Assembly (NCBI GenBank): GCA_963776735.1
Contig: CAVZNV010000023.1
Location: 131,563-195,562, forward strand
From: PALSA-612 sp963776735
Lineage (GTDB): Bacteria > Actinomycetota > Thermoleophilia > Gaiellales > Gaiellaceae
Length of the DNA stretch: 64,000 nucleotides
Direction of reading: 5' to 3'
In this document: in pieces, positions 50,024 to 58,414 of the stretch
How the letters are laid out: each line of letters starts with the position of its first letter
How positions within the stretch are numbered: the stretch's first letter is position 1
Notes under the pieces: model-generated
Database searches by the model: none
Told to the model about the DNA's origin: nothing
Seen by the model: only the letters and a program-made list of their open reading frames with translations
Program-made: the position numbers and the translations under genes

Positions 50024-51462
50024 CGGACTCCCTCCAGGTCGCGCAGCTGATCCTTCTGGATCTTGCCGAGGCCGTTGCGCGGGATCTCCTCCACGAAGCA
50101 CACCGACTTCGGCACCTTGAAGCGGGCGAGCCTGGCGCCGCACCACTCGAGCAGCTCGTCCTCCCCCAGGCCGTCGGCGACGACGTACGCGGCGCCGACC
50201 TCGCCCCAGCGCTCGTCGTCGACGCCGACGACCGCAGCGTCCGCGACCTGCTCGTGCTCGTGCAGCACCGCCTCGACCTCGGCTGGATAGACGTTCTCCC
50301 CGCCCGAGATGTACATCTCCTTGAGCCGGCCCTTGATGCGGAAGAAGCCGTCCACGTCGCACTCGGCGATGTCGCCCGTGCGGAGCCAGCCGTCGGCGTC
50401 GAGCACGGCTTCGGTCGCCCCGGGGTTGCGCCAGTAGCCGGCGAACACGTTCGGCCCACGGACGAGCAGCTCGTCCTCGTCACCGAGCCGCACCTCGACG
50501 TATGGGTACGGCTTGCCGGCCGAGCCGGCGCGGCGCATGGCGTCCTCCGGCGGCAGGCAGAGGACGTTCGGGGCCGCCTCGGTCAGCCCGTAACCCTGGA
50601 CGATCTCCGTGCCGCGCTCAGCCCACACCTCCAGGAGCGCCTCCGGCATCGGTGCGCCGCCGACGACGGCGCGGCGCAGACTGCCGAGGTCGGCGGACGC
50701 GAACCCGGCCTGCTGGGACATGAACAGGTAGGTCGCCGGCACGCCCATCATCATCGTCACGCGCCGCTCCTCGATGAGCTCGAGCGCACGCGCGGGCTCG
50801 AACTGCCGCTCGAGGATCACGCGCGCGCCCTTCCACCAGGCGAGCAGCGGCGCCACGTTCCAGCCACCGACGTGGAACTGCGGCAGCACCTGCAGCACGA
50901 CGTCGTCGCGGTCGATGCCCGTCGCGAGGTCGAAGCTGACGTTCGTCCAGAAGCAGTTCGCATGCGTGAGAACTGCGCCCTTCGGGTTGCCGGTCGTGCC
51001 GCTCGTGTAGACGAGCAGCAGCCCATCGCCGTCCTCGGCCTCGTCCGGTCCGGCCGCGTCCTTCCTTGCAACACAGTGTTGCAAGGGCTCGAAGGAGCGG
51101 GTGGTTGCGGCTGCGAGCTGCTCGTACTCCGGCTCGACGAGGAACAGCGCCGGGTCGGCGTCGTCGAGCTGGTAGCGGAGCTCGGGCGGCGAGAGCCGCC
51201 ACGACAGCGGCAGCAGCATCAGCCCGGCCTTGGCGCAGGCGAAGAGGATCTCGACGTGCTCCGGCGAGTTCCCGGTCAGCGTCGCAACGCGGTCGCCGCG
51301 GCGGAGGCCGGCCTCCCGGAAGTCGGCGGCGCGCGCGTCCGAGCCCTCCTCGAGCTCCCGGTATGTCACGAGCCGGCCGCCGAAGTCGATCGCCACCCGC
51401 TCCGGCGTCGTGCGGGCGCGGTCGCGGATCCAACGGCCGAGGGTATGCGCCCGCACGCTCAC
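50020..51462 (-). CDS. Acyl-CoA synthetase (AMP-binding, ligase class)
   Basis: A 480-residue ANL-family enzyme. The P-loop-like LLVYTSGTTGNPKGAVLTH lies near 150-165; LPQFHVGGW, VQGYGLTEAAPNV, DGWLRTGDIAECDVDGFFRI and the C-terminal lysine segment IPRNGLGKIQKDQLR are intact. It activates a carboxylic acid as its CoA thioester. The acid is presumably that imported by the ABC transporter encoded upstream. 4-base overlaps link it to both neighbours. Confidence 0.92.
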   Translation of the reverse strand: MSVRAHTLGRWIRDRARTTPERVAIDFGGRLVTYRELEEGSDARAADFREAGLRRGDRVATLTGNSPEHVEILFACAKAGLMLLPLSWRLSPPELRYQLDDADPALFLVEPEYEQLAAATTRSFEPLQHCVARKDAAGPDEAEDGDGLLLVYTSGTTGNPKGAVLTHANCFWTNVSFDLATGIDRDDVVLQVLPQFHVGGWNVAPLLAWWKGARVILERQFEPARALELIEERRVTMMMGVPATYLFMSQQAGFASADLGSLRRAVVGGAPMPEALLEVWAERGTEIVQGYGLTEAAPNVLCLPPEDAMRRAGSAGKPYPYVEVRLGDEDELLVRGPNVFAGYWRNPGATEAVLDADGWLRTGDIAECDVDGFFRIKGRLKEMYISGGENVYPAEVEAVLHEHEQVADAAVVGVDDERWGEVGAAYVVADGLGEDELLEWCGARLARFKVPKSVCFVEEIPRNGLGKIQKDQLRDLEGVR

Positions 51463-52253
51463 GCCTGCAGGAACTCCCTGACGACGGGAGCGAGCGACTC
51501 GCCCTCCTCCCAGATCAGCATGTGGCCGCGGTCGGGGACGGCGTGCAGCTTGGCGCCGGGAATCCGCTCGACGAGCAGGTCGGCGTTGCGCGGGTCGATG
51601 ACGACGTCGGCAGTGCCGGTGATCACGAGCGTCGGCGCGGCGATCTCGGAGCTCCGGTCGAACCGGTCGAAGGAGGCACCTGCGATCGCCTGGGCGCGCC
51701 AGGCCTCGACGGAGGGAGCGCGCTCGAGACGATAGGCGTAGATCTCGTCCACGAGCTCGGGCCGCTCCCGCACGGCACGCTCGCCGGCCGAGTTCTCGAC
51801 CATCAGCCTGAGGCCGGCCTCGCGCTCCATCGTCGGGAACCGGCCCATCGCCTCCACCGTCTCCGCGGGCATCGGGTACATGTTCGGACCACCCGAGGCG
51901 GTGGACGCGAGCACGAGGCGGTCGACTCGCTCCGGGTGCGAGAGCGCCAGCTCCTGTGCGATGAACCCACCCAGGCTGACGCCGAGCACGTGCGCGCGCT
52001 CGACGCCGGCGGCGTCGAGAACGGCCACGGCGTCGCGGGCCATTTCCGCAACGCTGTACGGGCCGGGCGGGGCATCGCTCTCCCCGACGCCGCGGTTGTC
52101 GAACAGGATCACCCGGAAGTCCTCCGCGAGCAGCCTGGGCAGCGGCCCCCAGCCCAGGCGGTCGTAGCCGAGGCCGTGGACGAAGAGCAGCGGGTCGCCC
52201 TCTCCGAGCACCTCGTAGTCGATCCGAACATCGCCGTTGTACGCGTCGCTCAT
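51459..52253 (-). CDS. Alpha/beta hydrolase (cytosolic)
   Basis: A 264-residue alpha/beta hydrolase. The oxyanion segment is LLFVHGLGYDRLGW, the nucleophile elbow GVSLGGFIAQELAL (Ser near 93), the acid lies in ITGTADVVIDPRNADLL and the histidine in PDRGHMLIWEEGE. No signal peptide. Similar to 3-oxoadipate enol-lactonase-like hydrolases. In this operon it may cleave an imported ester, lactone or C-C bond before CoA activation. 4-base overlaps with both neighbouring genes. Confidence 0.9.
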   Translation of the reverse strand: MSDAYNGDVRIDYEVLGEGDPLLFVHGLGYDRLGWGPLPRLLAEDFRVILFDNRGVGESDAPPGPYSVAEMARDAVAVLDAAGVERAHVLGVSLGGFIAQELALSHPERVDRLVLASTASGGPNMYPMPAETVEAMGRFPTMEREAGLRLMVENSAGERAVRERPELVDEIYAYRLERAPSVEAWRAQAIAGASFDRFDRSSEIAAPTLVITGTADVVIDPRNADLLVERIPGAKLHAVPDRGHMLIWEEGESLAPVVREFLQA

Positions 52254-53338
52254 GCTTCCTCCTGTGGCTCGACGAGACCCCGGTCGACCTGTACTGCCGC
52301 CTCGAGACGCTGCAGTCCGCTCGGCCGCCCGCGCGACCCGATCCCGACGATGCCGCCGGGCAGGAAGACCACGATCAGGATGAACAGCACCCCGAGCAGG
52401 AACAGCGGCTGCGAGAGCGGCGTGCGCAGGACATCGGGCAAACCCTGCACGAAGCTCGAGTCGCCGACCGCGACGAGGCGCTGGTTCAGGAACATGTAGA
52501 GAAACCCGCCGAGCAGCGGCCCCCAGAGCGTGCCGCTACCGCCGAGAACGACCATCACGAGCAGCGCGAGCGTGAAATCGGGCGTCGTGACGCTGATGTC
52601 GGCGCCGCCGACGTCGAGCAGGTAGACGACGCCCCCGGCGGCGGCGAGCGACGAACCGAGCACGAAGGCGAACAGCTTGTAGCCGTGCGTGCGCAGCCCC
52701 ATCACCTCGACGCGGCGCTCGTTTTCGCGGATCGCCTGCCACACGTGACCCGGCGACGAGCGCACCGCCCAGCCGACGACGAGCAGCACCGCGAGGGCGT
52801 ACCCGAGCGAGAGCCAGTACAGGTTCTTCGTGTTGAAGACGCCCACGAACGCGGACGGAACGCGCGTGTAGTCGTACCCGAGCCCCTGGTCGCCGCCCGT
52901 CCAGCTGTGTGGGTTCTTCTCGACGAGGATGCCGCCGGCCTGCGCGAAGGCGAGGGTGACCATGGCGAAGGCGATCCCGCTCGTGCGCAGGCTGACCGCA
53001 CCGACCGCGGTCGCCAGCAGGACACCCGCGGCGACGGCGGCGAGGCAGGCCTCGGCGAAGGTCCACTGCCACTTCGTGATCGCGATGTCGGCCACGTAGA
53101 CGCCGGTTGCGAAGTAGAGCGCGTGGCCGAACGAGAGCAGCCCCGTGAAGCCGAAGAGGAGGTCGTACGAGAGCGCGACCCCGGCGAAGACGAGACTGAG
53201 CGCGAGCACCTGCAGCGTTCCCGGGCTGGATAGCGGACCCGGGAAGACGCTCCCGGCCGACACGTCGAGCCACGGCACGGCGACGAGCAGCGCCAGCAAG
53301 GCCGGCGGCCAGGCGCGCCGGACGAGGTCCCGGCTCAC
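52250..53338 (-). CDS. HAAT-type ABC transporter permease (LivM-like)
   Basis: A 362-residue permease with about ten membrane segments. LivM landmarks are YDLLFGFTGLLSFGHALYFA, LRTSGIAFAMVTLAFAQ, AIRENERRVEVMGLRTHGYK (the cytosolic loop that meets the ATPase) and VLGGSGTLWGPLLGG. It ends with a polar tail of about 30 residues. GTG 53338 overlaps the livH-like stop by 4 bases. It forms the channel with the LivH-like permease. Confidence 0.92.
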   Translation of the reverse strand: MSRDLVRRAWPPALLALLVAVPWLDVSAGSVFPGPLSSPGTLQVLALSLVFAGVALSYDLLFGFTGLLSFGHALYFATGVYVADIAITKWQWTFAEACLAAVAAGVLLATAVGAVSLRTSGIAFAMVTLAFAQAGGILVEKNPHSWTGGDQGLGYDYTRVPSAFVGVFNTKNLYWLSLGYALAVLLVVGWAVRSSPGHVWQAIRENERRVEVMGLRTHGYKLFAFVLGSSLAAAGGVVYLLDVGGADISVTTPDFTLALLVMVVLGGSGTLWGPLLGGFLYMFLNQRLVAVGDSSFVQGLPDVLRTPLSQPLFLLGVLFILIVVFLPGGIVGIGSRGRPSGLQRLEAAVQVDRGLVEPQEEA

Positions 53339-54216
53339 GCCGTCCTCCCCTGAAGCTGTGCGGGACGCACCAGGAGCACGGCGGCGAGCAGAAGCACGAC
53401 GGACAGGTCGCCGAGACCGGTCGAGTAGTAGTTGACGTACTCCTGCGTGAGCGCGACGACGACGGCCGCGACCGCGGAGCCGGCGATCGAGCCGAGGCCG
53501 CCGATGACGATGACGATGAAGGCGAAGATCAGCAGGCTCGTCCCACGGTCGGGAGTCACGGACGTGAAGTACACCCCCGAGAGGACGCCCGCCAGCGCCG
53601 CGGCGACGCCGCCGATCCCGAACACGAGCGTGAACGCGCGCTTCACGTCGATCCCGAGCGCGGTGACCATCCCCCGGTTCTCGACGCCGGCGCGGATGAT
53701 CAGCCCGTAGCGCGTGTAGCGCAGGAACGCCGTCAGCCCGCCGAGCACGAGCAGCGCGGCGGCGATCTCGATCCAGCGGTCGTTCGGGATGTACGCACCG
53801 CCGATCGTCGTCGTCCCCGCGAACCAGGCTGGCAGGGTGTAGAACTTCGCGTCGCTTCCCCAGATGCCCTCGACGAGCGCGACGGTGGCGAGCGACAGGC
53901 CCACGGTCACGAGCACCTGCTCGATGTGGCGCAGGTAGAGCGGCCGGATCAGGACGAGCTCGACGAGGGCCGCGAAGGTCGCGCCGGCAGCGATCCCGAT
54001 CAGCGCGGCGACGAGGAATCGGATCCACAGATTCCCGATCCCGGTCAGCTTCGTCTCGGCGTACCACGTCCCGTAGGCGCCGACGGTCAGGAAGGCGCCG
54101 TGGGCGAAGTTGAGCACGCCCATCAGCCCGTAGATGAGCGACAGCCCGGAGGCGACGAGGAAGTACATCGCGCCGAGGCCGAGTCCCGAGATCGTCAGCA
54201 GGACGATCGTGCTCAT
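53335..54216 (-). CDS. HAAT-type ABC transporter permease (LivH-like)
   Basis: A 293-residue permease with about eight membrane segments. Landmarks are ASGLSLIYGLMGVLNFAHGA near the N-terminus, IIRAGVENRGMVTALGIDVK in the ATPase-facing loop and FIVIVIGGLGSIAGSAVAA. It is the partner of the LivM-like subunit. ATG 54216 overlaps the LivF-like stop by 4 bases. Confidence 0.93.
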   Translation of the reverse strand: MSTIVLLTISGLGLGAMYFLVASGLSLIYGLMGVLNFAHGAFLTVGAYGTWYAETKLTGIGNLWIRFLVAALIGIAAGATFAALVELVLIRPLYLRHIEQVLVTVGLSLATVALVEGIWGSDAKFYTLPAWFAGTTTIGGAYIPNDRWIEIAAALLVLGGLTAFLRYTRYGLIIRAGVENRGMVTALGIDVKRAFTLVFGIGGVAAALAGVLSGVYFTSVTPDRGTSLLIFAFIVIVIGGLGSIAGSAVAAVVVALTQEYVNYYSTGLGDLSVVLLLAAVLLVRPAQLQGRTA

Positions 54217-54908
54217 GCCGCGTGCCCGACTCCCAGCAGGCGATGGACGAGCGCCTCGTCGTCGAGGTCGGAGACCGTGCCGGTGTGGACGACGCGGCCC
54301 TGGTCGAGCACGACGATCGGGCCGGCGAGGCGGCGGACGACGGAGAGGTTCTGCTCGACGAGCAGGGCAGTCTCGGTCTGGGCGATCCGCTCGAGCGCCT
54401 GCACGACGCCCGTCACGAGCGCGGGCGCCAGACCCTTGGTCGGCTCGTCGATCAGCAGCAGCCGGTTCGGGTTCAGCAGGGCACGTCCGATCGCGAGCAT
54501 CTGCTGCTGGCCGCCGGAGAGCGTTCCGGCCCGCTGCCGCCCGCGCTCGGCGAGCTCCGGGAAGAGGTCGTAGACGAGCTCGTAGCGCGCCGTCCCGTTG
54601 CGGATCGACAGACGCAGGTTCTCTTCGACGGTCAGCCCGGAGAAGACGTCGCGGTCCTCGGGCACGTAGCCGACCCCGCGCCGGACGATCCGGTGCGTCG
54701 GCTCGGCATCGACCCGCTCGCCCTCGAACAGCACACTTCCCTGCCGGTGGACGAGCCCGAGCACGGCCCGGAGCGTCGTGGTCTTGCCGACGCCGTTGCG
54801 GCCGAGCAGCGCGGTCACGCCGCCTGCCGGAACGTCGAACGACACGCCCTGCAGCACCTGTGCGCCGCCGAAGCCGACCCGGAGGTCGCGCACCTCGAGC
54901 AGGTTCAC
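54213..54908 (-). CDS. HAAT-type ABC transporter ATPase (LivF-like)
   Basis: A 231-residue ATPase. Walker A is GRNGVGKTTT near 35-44, the signature is LSGGQQQMLAIGRAL, Walker B is LLLIDEPTKGLAP and the switch histidine is replaced by Gln in LLVEQN, as is normal for LivF. GYVPEDRDVFSGLTVEENL is typical of the subfamily. It energises import with the LivG-like ATPase; the genes overlap by 4 bases. Confidence 0.94.
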   Translation of the reverse strand: MNLLEVRDLRVGFGGAQVLQGVSFDVPAGGVTALLGRNGVGKTTTLRAVLGLVHRQGSVLFEGERVDAEPTHRIVRRGVGYVPEDRDVFSGLTVEENLRLSIRNGTARYELVYDLFPELAERGRQRAGTLSGGQQQMLAIGRALLNPNRLLLIDEPTKGLAPALVTGVVQALERIAQTETALLVEQNLSVVRRLAGPIVVLDQGRVVHTGTVSDLDDEALVHRLLGVGHAA

Positions 54909-55663
54909 AGCGCCTCTCCCACATAGGCCGCCTTGACCGTCTCGTCCCGCATCACGTTCTCGGGCGTGTCGCAGACGAGCAGCCGGCCGTGGTGCATGAC
55001 GGCGATCCGCTGCGCCAGCCCGACGACGACCTCGATGTGGTGCTCGACCATCAGCACGGTCTTCGACTCCTCGCGGTGGACGGACGCGATCACCTCGACG
55101 AGCTCGGAAACGTCCTCGGTACCGACTCCCGCCATCGGCTCGTCGAGCAGGATCACGGTCGGGTTCGACGCGAGCAGCATCGCCACCTCGAGCTTGCGCT
55201 TCTCACCGCCGGCCAGCAGCGCCGCCGGCACCGGCTCGCGCGCGCTGAGCCCGACCCGGTCGATCGACCAGTGCGCCCGCTCGACCGCCTCGCGCACGCG
55301 CGAGGCGCGGCGCCAGATGCGCATCGTCCCGCCGAGCGACGCCTCGGCGGCGAGGCGCACGTTCTCGAACGTGCTCAGGCGCGGAAACACGCTCGAGAGC
55401 TGGAACGTGCGCCCGAGCCCGGCCCGCGCCCGCGCGGAAGGCGGCTCCTTGGTGACGTCGCGGCCCCCGAGCACGATCCGGCCGGAGGTCGGCCGCAGCA
55501 GCCCGGAGAGCAGGTTGAACAGCGACGTCTTGCCGGCGCCGTTCGGCCCGATGATGCCGAGGAACTCGCCCGGCGAGACCGAGACCCCGACATCGGCGAC
55601 GATGGTGGCGCCGCCGATGTCGAGGCCGAGACCGTGCGTCTCGAGGATCGGTGCCGTGCTCAC
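54905..55663 (-). CDS. HAAT-type ABC transporter ATPase (LivG-like)
   Basis: A 252-residue ATPase. Walker A is GPNGAGKTSLFN near 36-47, RTFQLSSVFPRLSTFENVRL is the LivG-type Q-loop region, the signature is LAGGEKRKLEVAM, Walker B is VILLDEPMAGVG and the switch region VEHHIEVV. It begins 28 bases after the binding-protein gene. Confidence 0.94.
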   Translation of the reverse strand: MSTAPILETHGLGLDIGGATIVADVGVSVSPGEFLGIIGPNGAGKTSLFNLLSGLLRPTSGRIVLGGRDVTKEPPSARARAGLGRTFQLSSVFPRLSTFENVRLAAEASLGGTMRIWRRASRVREAVERAHWSIDRVGLSAREPVPAALLAGGEKRKLEVAMLLASNPTVILLDEPMAGVGTEDVSELVEVIASVHREESKTVLMVEHHIEVVVGLAQRIAVMHHGRLLVCDTPENVMRDETVKAAYVGEAL

Positions 55664-55691
55664 CGCGGAGGGTGCAGCAGCCCGTTCCCCG

Positions 55692-56888
55692 CTACTTGAA
55701 CGGCGTGATCGGAGGCTGGACGTTTCCGGGTGAGATCGTCTTCAGGACCTTCGGCGTGAACTTGCCGTTCGAGTTCTTGACGAGCTGCACCTGGAACATC
55801 GGCTGGATCATCGCATGGTCCTGCGGGCGGATCCGCTGGATGCCCTTCGGCGCCAGGAACTGCCAGCCCTCGAGCGCCGAGATCATCGCGTCGACGTTGT
55901 CGCCGTCCGCCTTCGAGACCGCGCGACCGATCATCTGCGCCGTCACGAACCCGTCCGGCGTGAACAGGTCGGGAAGCTGCCCGCGCCTCTTCATCTGCGC
56001 GATCAGCCAGTCGTTGACCTTGTTCTTCGGCGCGTTCCAGACGTAGTGCGAGAGGAACTTGATCTGGGTCGCAGCATTGCCGAACGCCTGCCAGGTGTCG
56101 CGCTGCGCGAGTCCGGTGGTCACCGTCGTCGAGTTGAACACGCCCTGCTGCTGGAGCGCCTGGAACATCGCGCCGGCGGTCGAGCCGGCCCACGCGACGA
56201 AGAGCAGATCAGGCTTCGCCGAGGCCGCCTGCTGGGCGAACGGCGTGAAGTCCGTTGCCGAGAGCGGCACGAGGATCGAGCTGACCTGGTGTCCGCGGCT
56301 GCCGAGCACGGCCTTGACGGCGGCCACGTTCCCCTGACCGAAGACGTAGTCCTGCGCGAAGACGAGGATCTTCTTGCCGACGCTCTTCCCGAGGAACGAG
56401 TTCGCGGCGAGGACGTCCTGGTAGGTCTGCCGGCCGGCGCGGAACGTGTACTTGTTCAGGCCAGTGATCGCGTCGGCGGCCGCCGCGCCGGAGATGTACA
56501 GGACCTGGTTCTGGGCGGCGAGCGGCGCGATCTGGATCGCGACGGCCGACGAGCACGTGCCGACGATGATCTTGTAGCCCTTGCCGATCAGGTCCTTCGC
56601 CTCGGAGACCGCGGTCGCCGGGGTGGCGGTCTCGTCCTCGACGGTGATGTTGAGGGGATGTCCGTTGACCTTGTTCGTCCCGCCCGTCACGTACTTGAGC
56701 CCGAGGTTGAAACCCTCGATGTACTCGGCGCCGTATTCGGCGAGCGCGCCTGTGCGGCAGTAGATGACTCCGACGTTGACCGTGCTCTTGGACGATCTGC
56801 CGAGCGCCAGCGGCGCCGTGGCGGCGAGGCCGACGACCAGCCCGAGCACTGCAAGGCCTGCGGCCAGGCTCCTCCATCCACCCTTCAT
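55692..56888 (-). CDS. HAAT-type ABC transporter substrate-binding protein
   Basis: A 398-residue secreted binding protein. The signal peptide covers about 1-30 (AAGLAVLGLVVGLAATAPLA) with no lipobox cysteine. The mature part is a type I periplasmic fold: VNVGVIYCRTGALAEYGAEY, IIVGTCSSAVAIQIAPLAAQ, ILVFAQDYVFGQGNVAAVKA. The branch resembles binders of aromatic or short carboxylates rather than leucine, but the ligand cannot be read from sequence. ATG 56888 follows GAGGAGGAGG. First gene of a nine-gene operon. Confidence 0.92.
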   Translation of the reverse strand: MKGGWRSLAAGLAVLGLVVGLAATAPLALGRSSKSTVNVGVIYCRTGALAEYGAEYIEGFNLGLKYVTGGTNKVNGHPLNITVEDETATPATAVSEAKDLIGKGYKIIVGTCSSAVAIQIAPLAAQNQVLYISGAAAADAITGLNKYTFRAGRQTYQDVLAANSFLGKSVGKKILVFAQDYVFGQGNVAAVKAVLGSRGHQVSSILVPLSATDFTPFAQQAASAKPDLLFVAWAGSTAGAMFQALQQQGVFNSTTVTTGLAQRDTWQAFGNAATQIKFLSHYVWNAPKNKVNDWLIAQMKRRGQLPDLFTPDGFVTAQMIGRAVSKADGDNVDAMISALEGWQFLAPKGIQRIRPQDHAMIQPMFQVQLVKNSNGKFTPKVLKTISPGNVQPPITPFK

Positions 56889-56915
56889 GTGATGCCTCCT
56901 CCTCGTAAGCCGACA

Positions 56916-56926
56916 ACCTGACAGGT
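56916..56926. promoter_or_regulatory. Candidate operator ACCTGACAGGT (site 1)
   Basis: An 11-base palindrome 28 bases upstream of the binding-protein ATG, in the divergent gap to the secreted hydrolase gene. It is the reverse complement of site 2. The operon-encoded TetR protein is the likely binder. Confidence 0.6.
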
Positions 56927-56980
56927 GGTTCAGGTTCGCGAACGGTGGCAGGATCGCCCGCGTTTGTCAAGAGCTGATTC

Positions 56981-56991
56981 ACCTGTCAGGT
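56981..56991. promoter_or_regulatory. Candidate operator ACCTGTCAGGT (site 2)
   Basis: The same 11-base palindrome, 65 bases centre to centre from site 1 and 39 bases before ATG 57031. It is placed to control the hydrolase gene while site 1 controls the ABC operon. Confidence 0.6.
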
Positions 56992-57030
56992 CGAATACAA
57001 GTATTTCGCCGCAGCGGGGTCTTCAGGGGT

Positions 57031-58293
57031 ATGAGACGCCTTGCCATAGCCGCTGCCGCCGCCTTCCTCGCCGCCTTCGCCGCCTCGGCGAGCGCCGTCG
57101 CGGACGGCACGAAGGACCGCTTCCAGGCGGTCGTTTCCTCCCTTCTTGCACAGCCCTACCAGCCCGACTACGTGCCGGCCGGGCTCGACTCGGCCTTCGC
57201 ACCGGACGCCGTTCCGAACACGGTCCCGGCCGAGGACTACACCTCCGGGTCGATTCCCGGCGATCCCGACCATCCGAGCTGGCCGGCCGCCTTCTCGCTC
57301 CTGCTCCTGCACTCCGGCGACGGCGCGCCGTTCTACGCACGCGTCGCGCTGCACCCCGGCCGCCACCCGGGCATCGTCGTCGTCCACGGCTTCAACACGA
57401 ACGGGCTCGAGTCCGTGATCCGCTGGGCGGCGATGCTGTACGCGAACGGCTACGACGTGGTCGCAGCGGACCAGCGCGACTTCAAGGCCGAGAGCGACGC
57501 AGGTCTGGGCCAGCCGGCCTGGCGGCAGACCTTCGGCTGGAAGGAGTCGCAGGACGTGCTCTCCGCTGGACGCTGGCTCGCCGCGCAGAAAGGAGTCGTC
57601 TCGGTGGGTGTCGTCGGTTTCAGTGAGGGCGCGCAGAACACGATCCTGGCGCTCGCGCAGGACTCCGGCCACGTGTTCAAGGCGGGGCTGACGTTCAGCG
57701 GGCCGGCCGACCAGGACACGCAGATCTACTCGACGGCGGAGCCGCCGAGCTGCCAGTCGCCGGACTGCTCGTACCCCGCGAGCGACGCGCTGATCGCCCT
57801 CGTCGTCCCGCCGTACACGTACACGGATCCGTGCCCGGTGCTCGCGGATGCAGCCGCCCTCTACGGGACGACCCCGTTCCGGATCCTCTCGCAGGAGTCC
57901 GCGTTCCACGCCCAGACCCGCGCGACCGTGCCGCTGCTCAACTTCTACGCCGACGACGACCCACTGGTGGCGCCGTTCCAGGCGACGATGATGGCGGGCT
58001 ACGAGGCGGGGAACCCGCTACAGCGGACGGTGCTGATCCAGAAGGGCGCCCACGCCTACTTCTACGACCGCTGGTGGCAGCAGCGGGCCATCCTCCTCTA
58101 CTTCAAGTCGGAGCTGCCCGGCGCCGCCGACGACCGGACGGTGACGACCGAGCCGACCGTGAACCAGACGCCCGGCGGAACGCTCCTCTCGACCCAGCTC
58201 GTCGACCTCGGCTCGCCGTCGCGGGCGGATGCGGACTCGTACCTGGCGCCGTTCGTCTGCGACACGGCGCAGGGCCCGCCCGGCGGGAACTGA
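57031..58293 (+). CDS. Secreted alpha/beta hydrolase
   Basis: 420 residues with a signal peptide at about 1-24 (RRLAIAAAAAFLAAFAASAS, then AVADG). The hydrolase core has GIVVVHGFNTNGLESVIRWA, nucleophile elbow VGFSEGAQNTILAL, acid in FYADDDPLVAPF and histidine in KGAHAYFYDRW. Several cysteines (SCQSPDCSYP, DPCPVL) probably form disulfides outside the cell. It is divergent from the ABC operon across two copies of a palindrome, suggesting it releases the substrate that the transporter imports. AGGGG lies directly before ATG 57031. Confidence 0.85.
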   Translation: MRRLAIAAAAAFLAAFAASASAVADGTKDRFQAVVSSLLAQPYQPDYVPAGLDSAFAPDAVPNTVPAEDYTSGSIPGDPDHPSWPAAFSLLLLHSGDGAPFYARVALHPGRHPGIVVVHGFNTNGLESVIRWAAMLYANGYDVVAADQRDFKAESDAGLGQPAWRQTFGWKESQDVLSAGRWLAAQKGVVSVGVVGFSEGAQNTILALAQDSGHVFKAGLTFSGPADQDTQIYSTAEPPSCQSPDCSYPASDALIALVVPPYTYTDPCPVLADAAALYGTTPFRILSQESAFHAQTRATVPLLNFYADDDPLVAPFQATMMAGYEAGNPLQRTVLIQKGAHAYFYDRWWQQRAILLYFKSELPGAADDRTVTTEPTVNQTPGGTLLSTQLVDLGSPSRADADSYLAPFVCDTAQGPPGGN

Positions 58294-58300
58294 GCCGAAG

Positions 58301-58400
58301 CGGCCAGGTCCGAGGGACAGTTGGCCTCGCCTGCGCGACGGCCACGTCGCCGCGGGGAGATGCAAGATCGCCCCGCGGCGACTCTCCTCGGACCTGGCCG
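58301..58400. repeat. 100-base three-way-junction element with GAAG flanks
   Basis: A 15-bp outer stem (CGGCCAGGTCCGAGG, 58301-58315, with its exact complement 58386-58400) encloses two hairpins: 58322-58344 (TGGCC-TCGC, 4-base loop, one bulge) and 58346-58382 (perfect 12-bp GTCGCCGCGGGG/CCCCGCGGCGAC). GAAG flanks both ends directly (58297-58300, 58401-58404). It lies between convergent genes. It could be a bidirectional terminator, a structured RNA, or a small non-autonomous mobile element with a 4-bp target duplication. Confidence 0.75.
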
Positions 58401-58414
58401 GAAGAGAGGCGTCG

